Source of the DNA: Guyanagaster necrorhizus
Taxonomy: Eukaryota > Basidiomycota > Agaricomycetes > Agaricales > Physalacriaceae
Direction of reading: 5' to 3'
NCBI RefSeq assembly: GCF_019112545.1
Contig: NW_025064889.1
Span: forward strand, 1,452,341 to 1,516,340
DNA: 64,000 nt
Part shown: positions 1 to 10,434 of the stretch, one piece after another
Numbering within the stretch: position 1 is the stretch's first letter
Layout of the letters: every line of letters starts with the position of its first letter
The notes under the pieces: model-generated
What the model saw: only the letters and a program-made list of their open reading frames with translations
Told to the model about the DNA's origin: nothing
Database searches by the model: none
Translations under genes and position numbers: made by a program

Positions 1-792
1 CAGGATTGAGCAAGCTAGCTAATGAAGCTTTGAATTGAGAGTGTTGAGTATGTGTACCACATTCTGGTACTTTGAACAGATGATGCCATATAAACAGCTT
101 ATTTCAGTGCAACTGAGAGAGTCCATAGCATAGGTTCAACCTTGTACTTGGACTTGTATGCTGGGAACTGCTCTAGTCGGTCTTTGGAGTGTGTCTTATT
201 ATAAATAATGATTGCTTATTCAGTCACAGCATATTGTAAAATGTCTCTTTTTTCAATATCATCTGCAGCAGTATACTCTCTTTCTAGGGATGACATTAAC
301 CAGCTAATGTCTCTCTATAGCACTACTGTTCCTTCTTGATAAAGCCTTAAATATTCTTTTTTTCATTCTCATTGTATCTTCTCCAGTGCTTTTTTATTGG
401 TTTCTTCTCCAGTATATTCTATGAATTTTTCCTATTTAAGAGAAACATCCTGCTCCACCTTCTCATTTTCTCTCTCATTCTTATTGTCTGTCTCTTCCTT
501 ACTGTTCTCAGCAGAGAAGTTGTTAGGCTGATCATAAATAGACAGAGCACTGGGTTTGATAGTCATAGGAGAGCTGATTGTCATCTCTAGTGCTAGATTC
601 AGTGTCATTGAGGCTGACCCTAGGAGGAGACTGCTCAAGAGGTCAGCCAGTGCAGATTTTGATGTTTTCTCAATGGCTGCCATATGCTCTTTGTTCTTCT
701 AGTTCTCAGCAATACTGACAGAAGTTTTGATAAAAGCAAGAGTTGAAGAATAATCCTGCAGTCCTTCCTCTAAGAAATTATTAGAGACTGTG
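1..792 (-). mobile_element. Element E0, distal (left) part of an old minus-strand family-A gypsy element
   Basis: This is CpG-poor decayed retrotransposon sequence read on the minus strand. The stretch 432-683 encodes a gag segment (ADLLSSLL then SIYDQP) that matches the plus-strand gag of element D near 50513-50700. The minus-strand order across the E1 insertion reads from 25288 into 787 and continues the same gag alignment. The five bases 788-792 (CTGTG) are the left copy of the E1 target duplication. The element runs off the left edge of the window, so its pol and 3' LTR are not seen. Confidence 0.8.
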
Positions 793-1249
793 TGTTATGA
801 TTTTTCCTTCTTTTCTTTAATTTAACCCCTATTTATACTTAGTCAGAGTGCTAGAATGAGCACTTAAGACTATGGGACAAAGCTTAGTCACAAACTAGCC
901 AAGTCTGTCATTGTCTTTCGATGCAACAATATTGTCTGATGATGTACAATCAACCTTTTATATATAGTAGCAACACCCTAGGATAATGGGCACAATGGAC
1001 TCAGAAACACACAATTAGCCATAGTATTATTAGCAGACCTTGTACAGTATTTAAGACCACTCACTCTCACTGGTGAACCCCAGCTTTGAGCTAAAGTTTA
1101 TCTTTACACTATTCTATACTCAAGCTGATTCTTTCAGCCTTATGACACACTGATCAGAATATGCATCAGTGAACTCAGCTAATCTCTCAAAGTGTGAAGG
1201 GACACATGTTTATCATGTGTATCTGTTCACATGACACTTGGGTCTAACA
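793..1249 (+). repeat. E1 5' LTR
   Basis: It begins TGTTATGATT and ends GTCTAACA, giving the TGTTA/TAACA terminal inverted repeat typical of this family. It aligns along its length with the 3' LTR at 24826-25282, with differences that are nearly all transitions. Confidence 0.93.
1048..1094 (+). promoter_or_regulatory. E1 LTR core promoter and predicted RNA 5' end
   Basis: A TATTTAAG box at 1048-1055 is followed 34 nt downstream by AGCTTTGAGCTAA (1082-1094), the expected place for transcription start. That 13-mer is the exact reverse complement of the primer binding site at 1251-1263. Confidence 0.65.
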
Positions 1250-1250
1250 A

Positions 1251-1263
1251 TTAGCTCAAAGCT
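1251..1263 (+). other. E1 primer binding site, self-complementary to own LTR
   Basis: TTAGCTCAAAGCT lies one base after the 5' LTR. It lacks the TGG start that pairs with a tRNA CCA end. It is a perfect 13/13 reverse complement of LTR positions 1082-1094, as expected for Tf1-like self-priming. Confidence 0.65.
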
Positions 1264-1306
1264 TCCTCTTTCCTTCTCTCATGCACTATAGCATAAAGAA
1301 AACTGA

Positions 1307-1540
1307 ATGCCCAACCTCACACCATCAGACTCAAACTTTGATTGAGAGTTCTTTGAACTTCTAGCTTCCATCATTGGAATACTTCTAGGCTTACTTGTGA
1401 TTATCTAGCTGTGCTGGAGACATCACTTGATTATCATCTGAGCCATCTGATACTATAATGAGTTCCAACATATTTGCCAAATCCTCTAAAATGTAACCTC
1501 AGATCTCTCCTTATATAACATTCCTGAATCCAGAAGAATA
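1307..1540 (+). pseudogene. E1 relic of the small membrane-protein ORF
   Basis: The ATG at 1307 starts a decayed copy of the 5' small ORF that is intact in E2 at 2578-2940. The hydrophobic core (EFFELLASIIG then LLGLLVII) is still recognisable, but stop codons interrupt it both before and after the core. The relic continues as decayed gag up to the E2 insertion point. Confidence 0.7.
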
Positions 1541-1935
1541 ACCTACTAGCCTCTGAACAGCCCCATACTGCAAGCTGGGCCTAGTGGAACACATCAGGGG
1601 GATAGTCAAGAAAAAGAGAGAGGACAATACTCCTCTCAATCCAGAACAAACAGAGACCAGCACCCTCATGTCCCAGGAGACTGAGGAATACTTGTATCAG
1701 ACTCTGTCTCAGATCACAAGGATGAAGATCTCTCAAGAGACTTCTTTTAGCAGTCTCCCTCATCTGACCCTTTCACTGCCCCTTGAACTCATGAGATTGG
1801 TGACTGTGCCTGAGACTCTCTCTATGCCACTTGGGTGGCTTGAGAATCCAGACTGGCATCAATTAGAAGTCAGTCTCATAGCACTACACCCCTCCACTCT
1901 GTTGGTACCAGCAGTGAGCTGGGGCAGTCCTCCTC

Positions 1936-2521
1936 TATTACGATTTTTCCTATTTTTCTTCTATTTTCTTTCCTTTTCCTCAGAAATGACCCCTATCTCA
2001 CTTAGTCAGGGCACTTAGACCGGCACTTAGAACCGTGGGAACGCTTAGATCAGCAACCCAAGTCGGTCACCCTCTTATCGCACTGCTGTGTGCTATGAAG
2101 AGAGAGACAATACTGCTTTTGTCACCCAACTGCAGCNNNNNNNNNNNNNNNNNNNNNNNNNNNNNNNNNNNNNNNNNNNNNNNNNNNNNNNNNNNNNNNN
2201 NNNNNNNNNNNNNNNNNNNNNNNNNNNNNNNNNNNNNNNNNNNNNNNNNNNNNNNNNNNNNNNNNNNNNNNNNNNNNNNNNNNNNNNNNNNNNNNNNNNN
2301 NNNNNNNNNNNNNNNNNNNNNNNNNNNNNNNNNNNNNNNNNNNNNNNNNNNNNNNNNNNNNNNNNNNNNNNNNNNNNNNNNNNNNNAGCTCCTACTACTT
2401 GCAATGCCTTGGCCACACAACTCTGTTATCACATCAGTGAACTCAGTCGGACATACCCAAAGTGCGAGGTACCAAACTGTTTCTCACATGGTAATAAGTC
2501 ACGTAGAGTTTGGGCTTAACA
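1936..2521 (+). repeat. E2 5' LTR
   Basis: It starts TATTACGATT (the TG end has mutated to TA) and ends GGGCTTAACA. Over the 201 bp before the N gap it differs from the 3' LTR by 13 transitions by my count, with no transversion and no indel. The part after the gap has a few more transitions and 15 extra bases (around 2489-2505) that the 3' LTR lacks. The gap hides the TATA and transcription-start region. Confidence 0.92.
2137..2386. other. Assembly gap of 250 N inside the E2 5' LTR
   Basis: A run of exactly 250 N replaces LTR sequence. The corresponding part of the 3' LTR, between TGCAGC and AGCTCC, is 10103-10301, which is 199 bp. The gap length is therefore probably nominal. Confidence 0.99.
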
Positions 2522-2522
2522 A

Positions 2523-2535
2523 TTAGTTTGAGACT
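2523..2535 (+). other. E2 primer binding site, self-complementary to own LTR
   Basis: TTAGTTTGAGACT follows the 5' LTR directly. Its reverse complement AGTCTCAAACTAA matches LTR positions 10263-10275 (AGTCTCGAACTAA) at 12 of 13 positions, and the odd one forms a G-U pair in RNA. There is no TGG for tRNA priming. Confidence 0.65.
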
Positions 2536-2577
2536 TCTCGCTTCCTTTTCTCAAGCCTATTTGTGCTGAGAAACCGA

Positions 2578-2940
2578 ATGCCCTCTGCTCTAAATCCATC
2601 TGATCCAAACTTTACACACGAGTTCTTCGAACTCTTAGCTTCTATCATTGGAACCCTGATCGGTCTATTGGTGATCATACAGCTGTGCCGTGGACACCAA
2701 TCTATTACTGTCTGGGCTATCAGACACTATCAAGAATTTCAGCACATCCATACAATCCTCCGAAATGTCACACCAGACCTCCCCTTCCATGACATCCCTC
2801 CCTCTGTCCGAAACTCCATCCAACACCCTGCAGAAGCAGAAGACGAGCCTGGGAGCTCGACTCAAAGGCGTTCTAGGGAAGAGGAGGAGCAGCCGCAGCA
2901 ACACGAATATCCCCCAAGACCCCCATCAGCAGTCATCTAA
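2578..2940 (+). CDS. Small predicted membrane protein upstream of gag (family-A element E2)
   Basis: This open frame of 120 codons starts at the first ATG about 40 nt after the primer binding site. Residues about 16-36 form one hydrophobic segment (FFELLASIIGTLIGLL then VIIQLC), followed by GHQSIT and a charged Glu/Arg/Gln-rich tail, so a single-pass membrane protein is the simplest reading. The same start, core and spacing recur in E0, E1, C and D, so it is a conserved part of the family. It ends inside the gag start region and overlaps gag by about 175 nt in another frame. I know of no standard gypsy gene in this position; function is unknown. It is the only intact frame in E2. Confidence 0.7.
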   Translation: MPSALNPSDPNFTHEFFELLASIIGTLIGLLVIIQLCRGHQSITVWAIRHYQEFQHIHTILRNVTPDLPFHDIPPSVRNSIQHPAEAEDEPGSSTQRRSREEEEQPQQHEYPPRPPSAVI

Positions 2941-5596
2941 GACCCTGGAAACCCTTGGGCTACAGGGTTTCGATGAACCCGACCCAACACCCCTGTCCCC
3001 TCCCCCGAGTGCAGCGTCACTGCATCAAGAACAACCATCGCCCAGTCTGGAATTGGGCGCCGGGCTAGAGACTCCCTGGATGCCATTCAGATGGCTCCAA
3101 ACCCCAGAACAACAGAATGTCGACATGCCTTGTCGACAAGAAGCAGTGGAAGAAGGACAAGGGTCAGAAGTCCCGACCCCTTCTTTGATGACACCAACAG
3201 GGACGAGGTCTGATACTGGCAAGAGGCATCAAGAGCAGCCAGTAGGATCGAACAAGGAGGAACCCCATGCCTACCAAAGCGTGATCCAGTGGTACCAAAC
3301 CCAATACAGCCAACCCCGCAGTCCCTCACCGACTTTCTTGATGCTCCTGACTTTCCATTCCGGGAACCAGCCTCTCCCCCCAGTGACTCCGACCCCTGGA
3401 CAGAGTCACTCACAGGGACCACCCATTCCAATGACTACCACTGCCGGCAGTCACCATTCCTTGACAACGACTGCCCACTACCATACGGGACAGACACCAT
3501 TGCTGAAACTGATGATATCCCCATCTGGGGAAATAGGATACCATCAACCCTTGGATCTATCAGGGGTGACGACGAACATATTGACCCCACTGGGGACCTC
3601 AGGAGGGTTCTCGACGGGCCGATCGCTGCCCTCTTCCTTCGCCCCAGGTTCTACTGAAACTTCTGCTGGTATTGCTGAGCAGTGGCGCCACCAGCAGAAG
3701 AAGAAGAAGAGGAGCAGCCCAACAGGGAGCCTACTCCTCGACCCAGACCTGATGATGCTGAGTCAAGCACCCAGCCCCAGTCTGCCCGCCCTGGAAACCT
3801 TTGGCCAGCAAGGCAGTTCTCTCCTCGAGGGGACCACCGACAGGGGGGCCAAAGGGGATGACGAGGCCGAGGAGGAGGACCAAGGGGGCCAAGTCATAGA
3901 CCCCATCCTTAAATGGGGAAGTATCGTCAGCATAACAATGCGCCAGGAACAGCAGAAGAAGCAACAAGAACGAGAGGTGCAGGAGGAGGATTTTATTCAG
4001 CTATATCAGGAACAAGTAGCCGAGTTATGGAGGGATGACTCCTGGTTACGGTCATCCCTAGGGCGAAGGTACATGGCCACTGATCCCATTGAGTGGGAAG
4101 AAATTTTACAGTATGCCGCTACTGAGCGGACCATTTTTAATTTCAACCAAAGATACTTACACTATCAGATGATGGCGATGCCATCATATCGGCCAAGATT
4201 CTGCAAGCGGCAGGCACCAATGCCGTGGATGCTGAGCGTGATGCCACCTACAACGGCAAGGACGGCATCATCAATCCGAACGGCGACATCCAGATACTCA
4301 GACACCACATCTGCCGTCTGCAGTACGGCATCTCGGCTAGCCCGATCCTATAGACAGCCGAGAGTTTATCACCCAAACCCCTGGACCGGCACAGGAAGCT
4401 GACTCCTGGCAGGGCAGCCCCCACCCGATGAAGCCAAGGGGAGTGGATCGGTTCCTATTGATCAGAAGAAGGATGACCCCAATGCCACTGCACAAGGATG
4501 GACTATCAAGGATGGCCGGATCATCTGAAAAGAAGGACCTCCGATGCCAAGAAGCCCTGTCGCCGATGATGGATCCCTGCATTCCTTTCCAGGGCCCCCG
4601 ACAGACTGGGTTGGCCCTCCAGGTGGGGAACTCCCAAATCCGATGGCGTCTCTGGATCCGAAGGCGCATGTATTAAACGTCAAACCGACATTTGGGCGGG
4701 ACCCCCTTCCCTTCAAAGGGGTCTCAGACGATATTGACCGTTTTCTTCTAGATTGCGACCAATATTTCCAAGTCTTCGCATCCTATTTCCTACTCAACAT
4801 ATACAAAGTCAACTATGCGACTACATACTTCGAGGACAAAGCCAAGATATGGTGGGTACTGATGGCCCCCACCTTCTGGTCCATCATGTGCCAACATCAT
4901 CGACTCTCCTCATGGCCGGTACTAAAACAGATGATCTGTAACAAGTTCATGGATCCTGCTGTCTAGGAAGTCCACAAGGCCAAGATGAAGGAGTACAAGA
5001 TGGGCGATAAAGCGGTGCTGGACTATTTCGACGAACTGGAGCAACTCGGAAAGTTGGCCAGAATCCGAGAAGACGTAGTGGACTCAGGATGGATGGTCGA
5101 ATACATGAAGCTCAGAGTACTGCCACACTACCTAAAGACCATTTCGGACCTCGGACATAGCATGCCGATTGGTTATGATGAGTAGAAGTCGCGGATCACT
5201 CTAATGTGGCAGGAGTGACAATGACAGAAGGCCGAAGCGACAAACCTGTGGGGGCAACACAGGTACCAGAGACAGGGCTCAAAGCCCTCCACCTCCTACA
5301 TGACCACACCCGCCAGGCCCAGCAGCTTAGCCCCAACTTCCCAAAATGACAGGAAGCAAACTGGTAAGGGCCCAAGTACCGGAAAGGGTAAGCAGATCGA
5401 CATGGATCACCTCAAGAAGGAGGGGAAGTGTTTCAACTGCGGCCAGCCTGGCCACATGGCACGGAACTGCCCTGAGAAGAAGAACAAGTGCAGGCAGGAG
5501 GATATTAAGGTGCAGATTGCCGAATTGATGAAGGAGGATGAGGACCTTGGACAGAACGACAAACCCAAGGAGGTAAAAGGCGAGGCTGAGCAGTAA
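2765..5596 (+). pseudogene. gag: E2 gag polyprotein, interrupted by stops
   Basis: One frame runs from the ATG at 2765 to the stop at 5594-5596, about 940 codons, which is long for gag. The first 530 codons are Pro/Ser/Thr-rich and then acidic and Gln-rich. The retrotransposon gag domain starts near 4690 (DDIDRFLLDCDQYF, then YFEDKAKIWW). A CCHC zinc knuckle, CFNCGQPGHMARNC, lies near 5430-5471 and would bind the element RNA. Six in-frame stops (4400, 4526, 4964, 5183, 5216, 5222) break the frame. Those I could compare with sister copies read as transitions of CGA, TGG or CAG. The next frame, pol, lies in -1 relative to gag. Confidence 0.85.
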
Positions 5597-5601
5597 GCGA
5601 T

Positions 5602-8600
5602 TTGACTGCCTCAGCCAAGGACAGGAGTAATAGGTCACAGGCTGCAGGACAGACTGACATTTTTCCCTCTTTAGTTTCTGCCAATATGTCTGAATTATGC
5701 ATGCATTCGAATATACCCGACTCTATTACTCAGAAACCAGGATCGCCTAAGGAACTGACTTCTACAACTCAAGCACCAATGAAGGGCCGAAGAGGGGCAG
5801 AGAGCCCCAAAGGTACGTTTTCATTTAAAGTTCATCACACTAAAAATAAAAAACAGACTCAAATGCCTTCGGGCCGAACAGGGGCAGAGAGCCCCACAGC
5901 ATGGCTCAAACCATTCAACACCGAATGGACTTAGCGAGCCATCAAGGATGCCAAGGACAAAGCAACAGCAAAGGCCGTACTCAAGAATTAGGTTCATAAG
6001 ACCCGGGTGGAGGAGGTAATCGATGACATGATTACAGGAATGTGGACTGCGGAACGATGTCAGGCCTTGGAATGGCTCGACGAGTTACATGGTCCGCGAA
6101 AATTCATTCGACGAACCAACTCCACAGGAAAGGATCTATTAGCAAAGGCACAGATCAAGACGTTAATGTCTCGATCTACCCATGCAGTCACCACCCTGAT
6201 CGACAGCAGCTGCACAGGAAGCAGTATCAATCGAGCTTTTGTCAACAAGCATCAGCTGCCCACTCGGGCAACAGTGGCATCTATTCCTATCTACAATGTG
6301 GATGGGACAAAAAACCAAGCCGGATTAATCACCGAATATGTCGAACTTAGACTCACTATTGGCGATCATTTGGAACGAATCGACTTAGCAGTAACTGACC
6401 TCGGAACAAAAGAAATATTTCTCAGTCATGATTGGCTAATCAGACACAATCCACTAATCAATTGGAAGACCAGACGCATCATTTTTGCTCGATGCCACTG
6501 CCGGAAAATTCCATTTGAATTACCAGATGAAGATCCCAAGGACCGATGGGATGAGGAAATAGAAGACGGGGAGACTATTCTCGCTATCGATTTACAAAGG
6601 GCCATTAACATCAGGGCCATACACCACGCTAATGACCTAGTGGCAAAGGCTAATGCCGAAAAAGGGGAAAGGACATTCAAAGAAATGGTACCCGAATGGG
6701 CATGTGACTATTGGGATTTATTCGAAAAAGAAAGTTTCGATGAACTACCCGATGCGAAGCTCTGGGACCACGCTATCGAATTAATCCCCAACGCCAATGC
6801 CAATCTGGACTGCAAATGCTACCCACTTGGCAACAATGAACAACAGGAACTAGATAAGTTTCTTGAAGAAAACTTATCTAGTGGAAGAATCCGACCATCA
6901 AAATCACCGATGGCTTCGCCCTTCTTTTTCATCAAAAAGAAGGATGGGAAACTCCGACCGGTACAAGATTATCGGAAGCTCAACGAGATGATGATTAAAA
7001 ACCGTTATCCACTTCCTTTAATTTCAGAGTTAATGGACAAACTCCGAGGTGCCAAATATTACACCAAACTTGATGTTTGGTGGGGATACAACAATGTCCA
7101 TATCAAAGAAGGCGACGAATGGAAGGCCGCTTTTCGAACCAATCGAGGATTGTTCGAACCGACAGTAATGTTCTTCGGACTCACAAATTCACCCGCCACC
7201 TTCCAATAGATGATGAATGATATCTTCAAGGATCTCATTGCCACAGGGAAGGTTACAATCTACTTGGACGATATACTTATCATGTCCAAAACCAAAGAGG
7301 AACACCAGAGGATAGTACGCCAAGTATTATCCTTAATGAGGAAGCATCGACTCTTCCTCAAGGCTGAAAAATGTGAGTTCGAGGTATTGGAAACGGAATA
7401 CCTCAGAGTCATCATCAGCAAAGGAAATATTCGGATGGACCCTATTAAAGTTGCGGGAGTAACTGAATGGCCAGAATCAACCAAGAAGAAGGAGTTACAA
7501 TCATTTCTGGGATTCACCAACTTCTACCAAAGGTTCATTCGGGACTACAGCAAAGTAGTGCGTCCGATGACGCAATTGACCAGAAATTCCCCATGGAGCT
7601 GGGGAATTTCCCAACAGACAGCATTTGATGACCTCAAATGGTGATTAGCCGAAGACGTCATCCTGGCTATTCCTAGCCAGGATGGAAGGTTCCGAGTGGA
7701 AGCCAACTCCAGCGAAGATGCAGTTGGAGCCGTCCTCTCCCAGGAACAGGACAATAAGTGGCGACCAGTCGCCTTTATGTCAAAGGCACTCACAGTAACA
7801 GAGCGCAATTACAAGATCTATGATAAGGAGCTCCTCGCCATAATGCTCGCCCTAGCCGAATAGTGGCATTATCTCATTGGAGCCAATCAAACCTTCGAGA
7901 TCTGGACAGATCATCAAAACCTTCGATACTTTCGACAACCCCAAAAGCTTAATCGCAGACAAGCCAGATGGGTCATGGAACTATCACAATATGAGTACAC
8001 ACTACACCACAAGGCCGGGGTAGCAAACAAAAAGGCCGATCTCCTTAGCCGCAGGGCAGATCACAACGAGGGAGAAGACGACAACAAGGAGGTCGTATTA
8101 TTATGACCAGAACACTTCCGAGCCATGATAATGCCAATGGAAGAAGAGATGCACGAACACATCAAAAGTGCCACCCGGGATCCTCACAAATGGGATCAGA
8201 GAATTGCTCCATCACTCAATCACGAGCGTGGACTGAAAAAAGAAGGGGGACTGATCTGCTACGATGAACGGATCTACATCCCGAGGGATCAGAAACTACG
8301 TGGTGACATCATCACAACGTGCCATGATCATGTGACTGCCGGACATCCTGGAATCGCAAAAACCAAGGAGTTGGTTTTAAGGGAATACTGGTGGCCAAAG
8401 ATGGATTATGATATCACCTGATATGTCAAAGCCTGCGAGACTTGCCAATGTGGCAAGGCCTCAACACAAGCAAAAGCAGCTCCATTAAACCCAAATGAGG
8501 TCCCTTCATCATCATGGACCCACATTTTGGTAGATATGATAACCGGGCTTCCTGAAAGTGATGGCTATAATACTATTCTCGTTATAGTCGATCGCTTCTC

Positions 8601-9864
8601 GAAGGCGATCATTCCGATCGCTTGCTCAACAGAGCTGACATCCAAAGGATGGGCAAAAGTACTACGAGATGAGGTCTATGCAAAATATAGCATGCCTCAG
8701 GTGGTAATTTCTGACCGAGGACCACAATTCGTCTCAAAATTTTTGGACGATTTATACCGACTCCTCAACATCAAACGAAATGCCTCAATGGCATATCACC
8801 CACAAATGGATGGCCAAACAGAACGGGCCAACCAAGAAATTGAAAAGTATTTATGACTTTTCATTAACTATCGACAAGACGATTGGACAGAATGGCTAGC
8901 CCTAGCAGCCTTTCAACACAACAATAGGATTCACTCTGCAATGGGTAAAACCCCGTTCTTTGTGAATTATGGATGAAATCCAGCAATTGCACAAGTGGGA
9001 CGGCCGCACACTACGATACCAGCATCAACAAACTTTGCAACGACAATGTCAAAAATCCATGAGGACACAAAAAAGGCCCTCGAACAAGCTGCTTCCACAA
9101 TGAAGAAGCAATACAACAAACATCGATGTCCACCACACGAATATTCAGTCAATGACAAGGTTTGGCTGGATACGACAAACCTACATCTGCCTAGACCAAA
9201 GCAGAAATTGTTGGACAAACGAACAGGCCCCTTCAAAGTACTACACAAAATTGGAAATTCCGCATACAGGTTGCAAATACCAGCAACCTGGAAAATACAT
9301 AATGTTTTTAACGAAACATTATTGACACCATACATCGCACCAGCCTTTCCAAATCAAGAGAAACCACCGCCGCCTCCACCAGAACTCATCGACAATGAAG
9401 AACACTATGAAATCGATGAGGTTCTAAACCATAAAACCCGAAAGGTTAAAGCACGAGGTGGAGGCATGAAAACAACTATTGACTACCTAGTCAGCTGGAA
9501 AGGCTATGGACCAGAATCAAATCAATGGGTTAACGAAAAATACATGGATGTGGAGGACGCCATACATGACTACGAATACAGAATCAATGCATTAGATGTG
9601 GAGGGGGTCATGTTCAACATTATGTCCAAAACATCATCTGACAAGGGGTCAAAGTCAGCAATCATGGATAGATCTACAGGCAGCCTTCGACCAGTTGAAA
9701 GTCATGACATAACAGAACCTACAGGAAACCCACCGCTCTCGCAGTTCGAGATCCAGCGAACAGAAAGCGGAACAACAAACGGTCAATGTCTTTATGAATC
9801 TGCAAACCAACGGACGGGTCCAGCAGATCAGCCACCTCCTCCTGAGGGGGGGGGTCTACCCTAA
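5602..9864 (+). pseudogene. pol: E2 pol polyprotein with GPF module and chromodomain, interrupted by stops
   Basis: Domains in order: aspartic protease (LIDSSCTGSS near 6196, catalytic D-S-G changed to D-S-S at 6208-6210), reverse transcriptase (FFIKKKDGKLRPVQDYRKLN, catalytic YLDD at 7261-7272), RNase H (near 7690-8060, DKELLAI and TDHQNL), zinc-binding HHCC and D,D-35-E integrase (ISDRGPQF then ANQEIEKYL), a GPF module (GPFKVLHKIGNSAYRL) and a chromodomain near 9390-9590 (YLVSWKGYGPESNQW) that would target histone marks. A tail of about 85 codons follows. Nine in-frame stops lie at 5932, 5989, 7207, 7642, 7861, 8104, 8419, 8854 and 8974. They match single transitions of Trp or Arg codons in sister copies. 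An RT Arg also reads Trp (DVWWGYNN). Confidence 0.93.
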
Positions 9865-9888
9865 CTTAACCATCGGGATGATGGTCTT

Positions 9889-9901
9889 AAGGAGAGGGTA
9901 A
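9889..9901 (+). other. E2 polypurine tract
   Basis: AAGGAGAGGGTAA directly precedes the 3' LTR, the expected plus-strand primer. The same site in E1 (ending at 24825) and E4 (ending at 30671) reads AAGGAGGGAGTAA and AAAGAAGGGGTAA. Confidence 0.8.
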
Positions 9902-10421
9902 TGTTATGATTTTTCCTATTTTTCTTCTATTTTCTTTCCTTTTCCTCAGAAATGACCCCTATCTCACTTAGTCAGGGTGCTTAGACCAGCGCTTAGGACC
10001 ATGGGAATGCTTAGATCAGCAATCCAAGTCGGTCACCCTCTTATCACACTGCTGTGTGCTATGAAGGGAGAGACAATACCGCTTTTGTCACCCAACTGCA
10101 GCACAGCAGTAACAGCACAACAGCAAGATAATAACTTTTGTGGAGAGCCTGGCAATGGAGGGGGGAACAGCTTCACAGCAGACAACAGCTCTTTGTGAAC
10201 GTTTATTTATAGTAAGATAACAGAACAGTATTTAAGTAGCTTAGTTCTCACTGTAATACCCCAGTCTCGAACTAAAGTTTATTCTTTACCATTCTACCTC
10301 AAGCTCCTACTACTTGCAATGCCTTGGCCACACAACTCTGTTATCACATCAGTGAACTCAGTCAGACATACCCAAAGTGCAAGGTACCGAACTGTTTCTC
10401 ACGTGGAGTTTGGGCTTAACA
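9902..10421 (+). repeat. E2 3' LTR, 520 bp, intact ends
   Basis: It starts TGTTATGATT and ends GGGCTTAACA, followed by the target duplication TCCTC. It is the best family-A LTR in the window because the 5' copy has an N gap. Confidence 0.95.
10229..10275 (+). promoter_or_regulatory. E2 LTR core promoter and predicted RNA 5' end
   Basis: TATTTAAG at 10229-10236 is followed 34 nt from its first base by AGTCTCGAACTAA (10263-10275). The second sequence is complementary to the primer binding site at 2523-2535, so the transcript start and the self-primer coincide. Confidence 0.65.
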
Positions 10422-10434
10422 TCCTCAGACAGAC

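Larger units (their letters stand above)
1936..10421 (+). mobile_element. Element E2: youngest full-length family-A gypsy (chromovirus-like) element
   Basis: Two LTRs (1936-2521, containing a 250-N gap, and 9902-10421) enclose a complete gag-pol interior. The element is flanked by a perfect duplication TCCTC (1931-1935 and 10422-10426). It inserted into the gag region of E1. Order: LTR, self-primed binding site, small membrane ORF, long gag with CCHC knuckle, pol in the -1 frame relative to gag (protease, RT, RNase H, integrase, GPF module, chromodomain), polypurine tract, LTR. It keeps many CpG sites, unlike its surroundings. Its reading frames carry in-frame stops; each one I compared with a sister copy is explained by one transition. 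By this evidence the copy is non-autonomous. Confidence 0.95.

Noticed and set aside
2035..2526. Open frames spanning the run of N in both strands
   Set aside because: They exist only because N is translated as X. The sequence is LTR, not coding.
3025..3967. Minus-strand open frames opposite E2 gag (3025-3222, 3087-3431, 3731-3967)
   Set aside because: They are shadows of the GC-rich gag frame, with no conservation in the other copies and no known motif.
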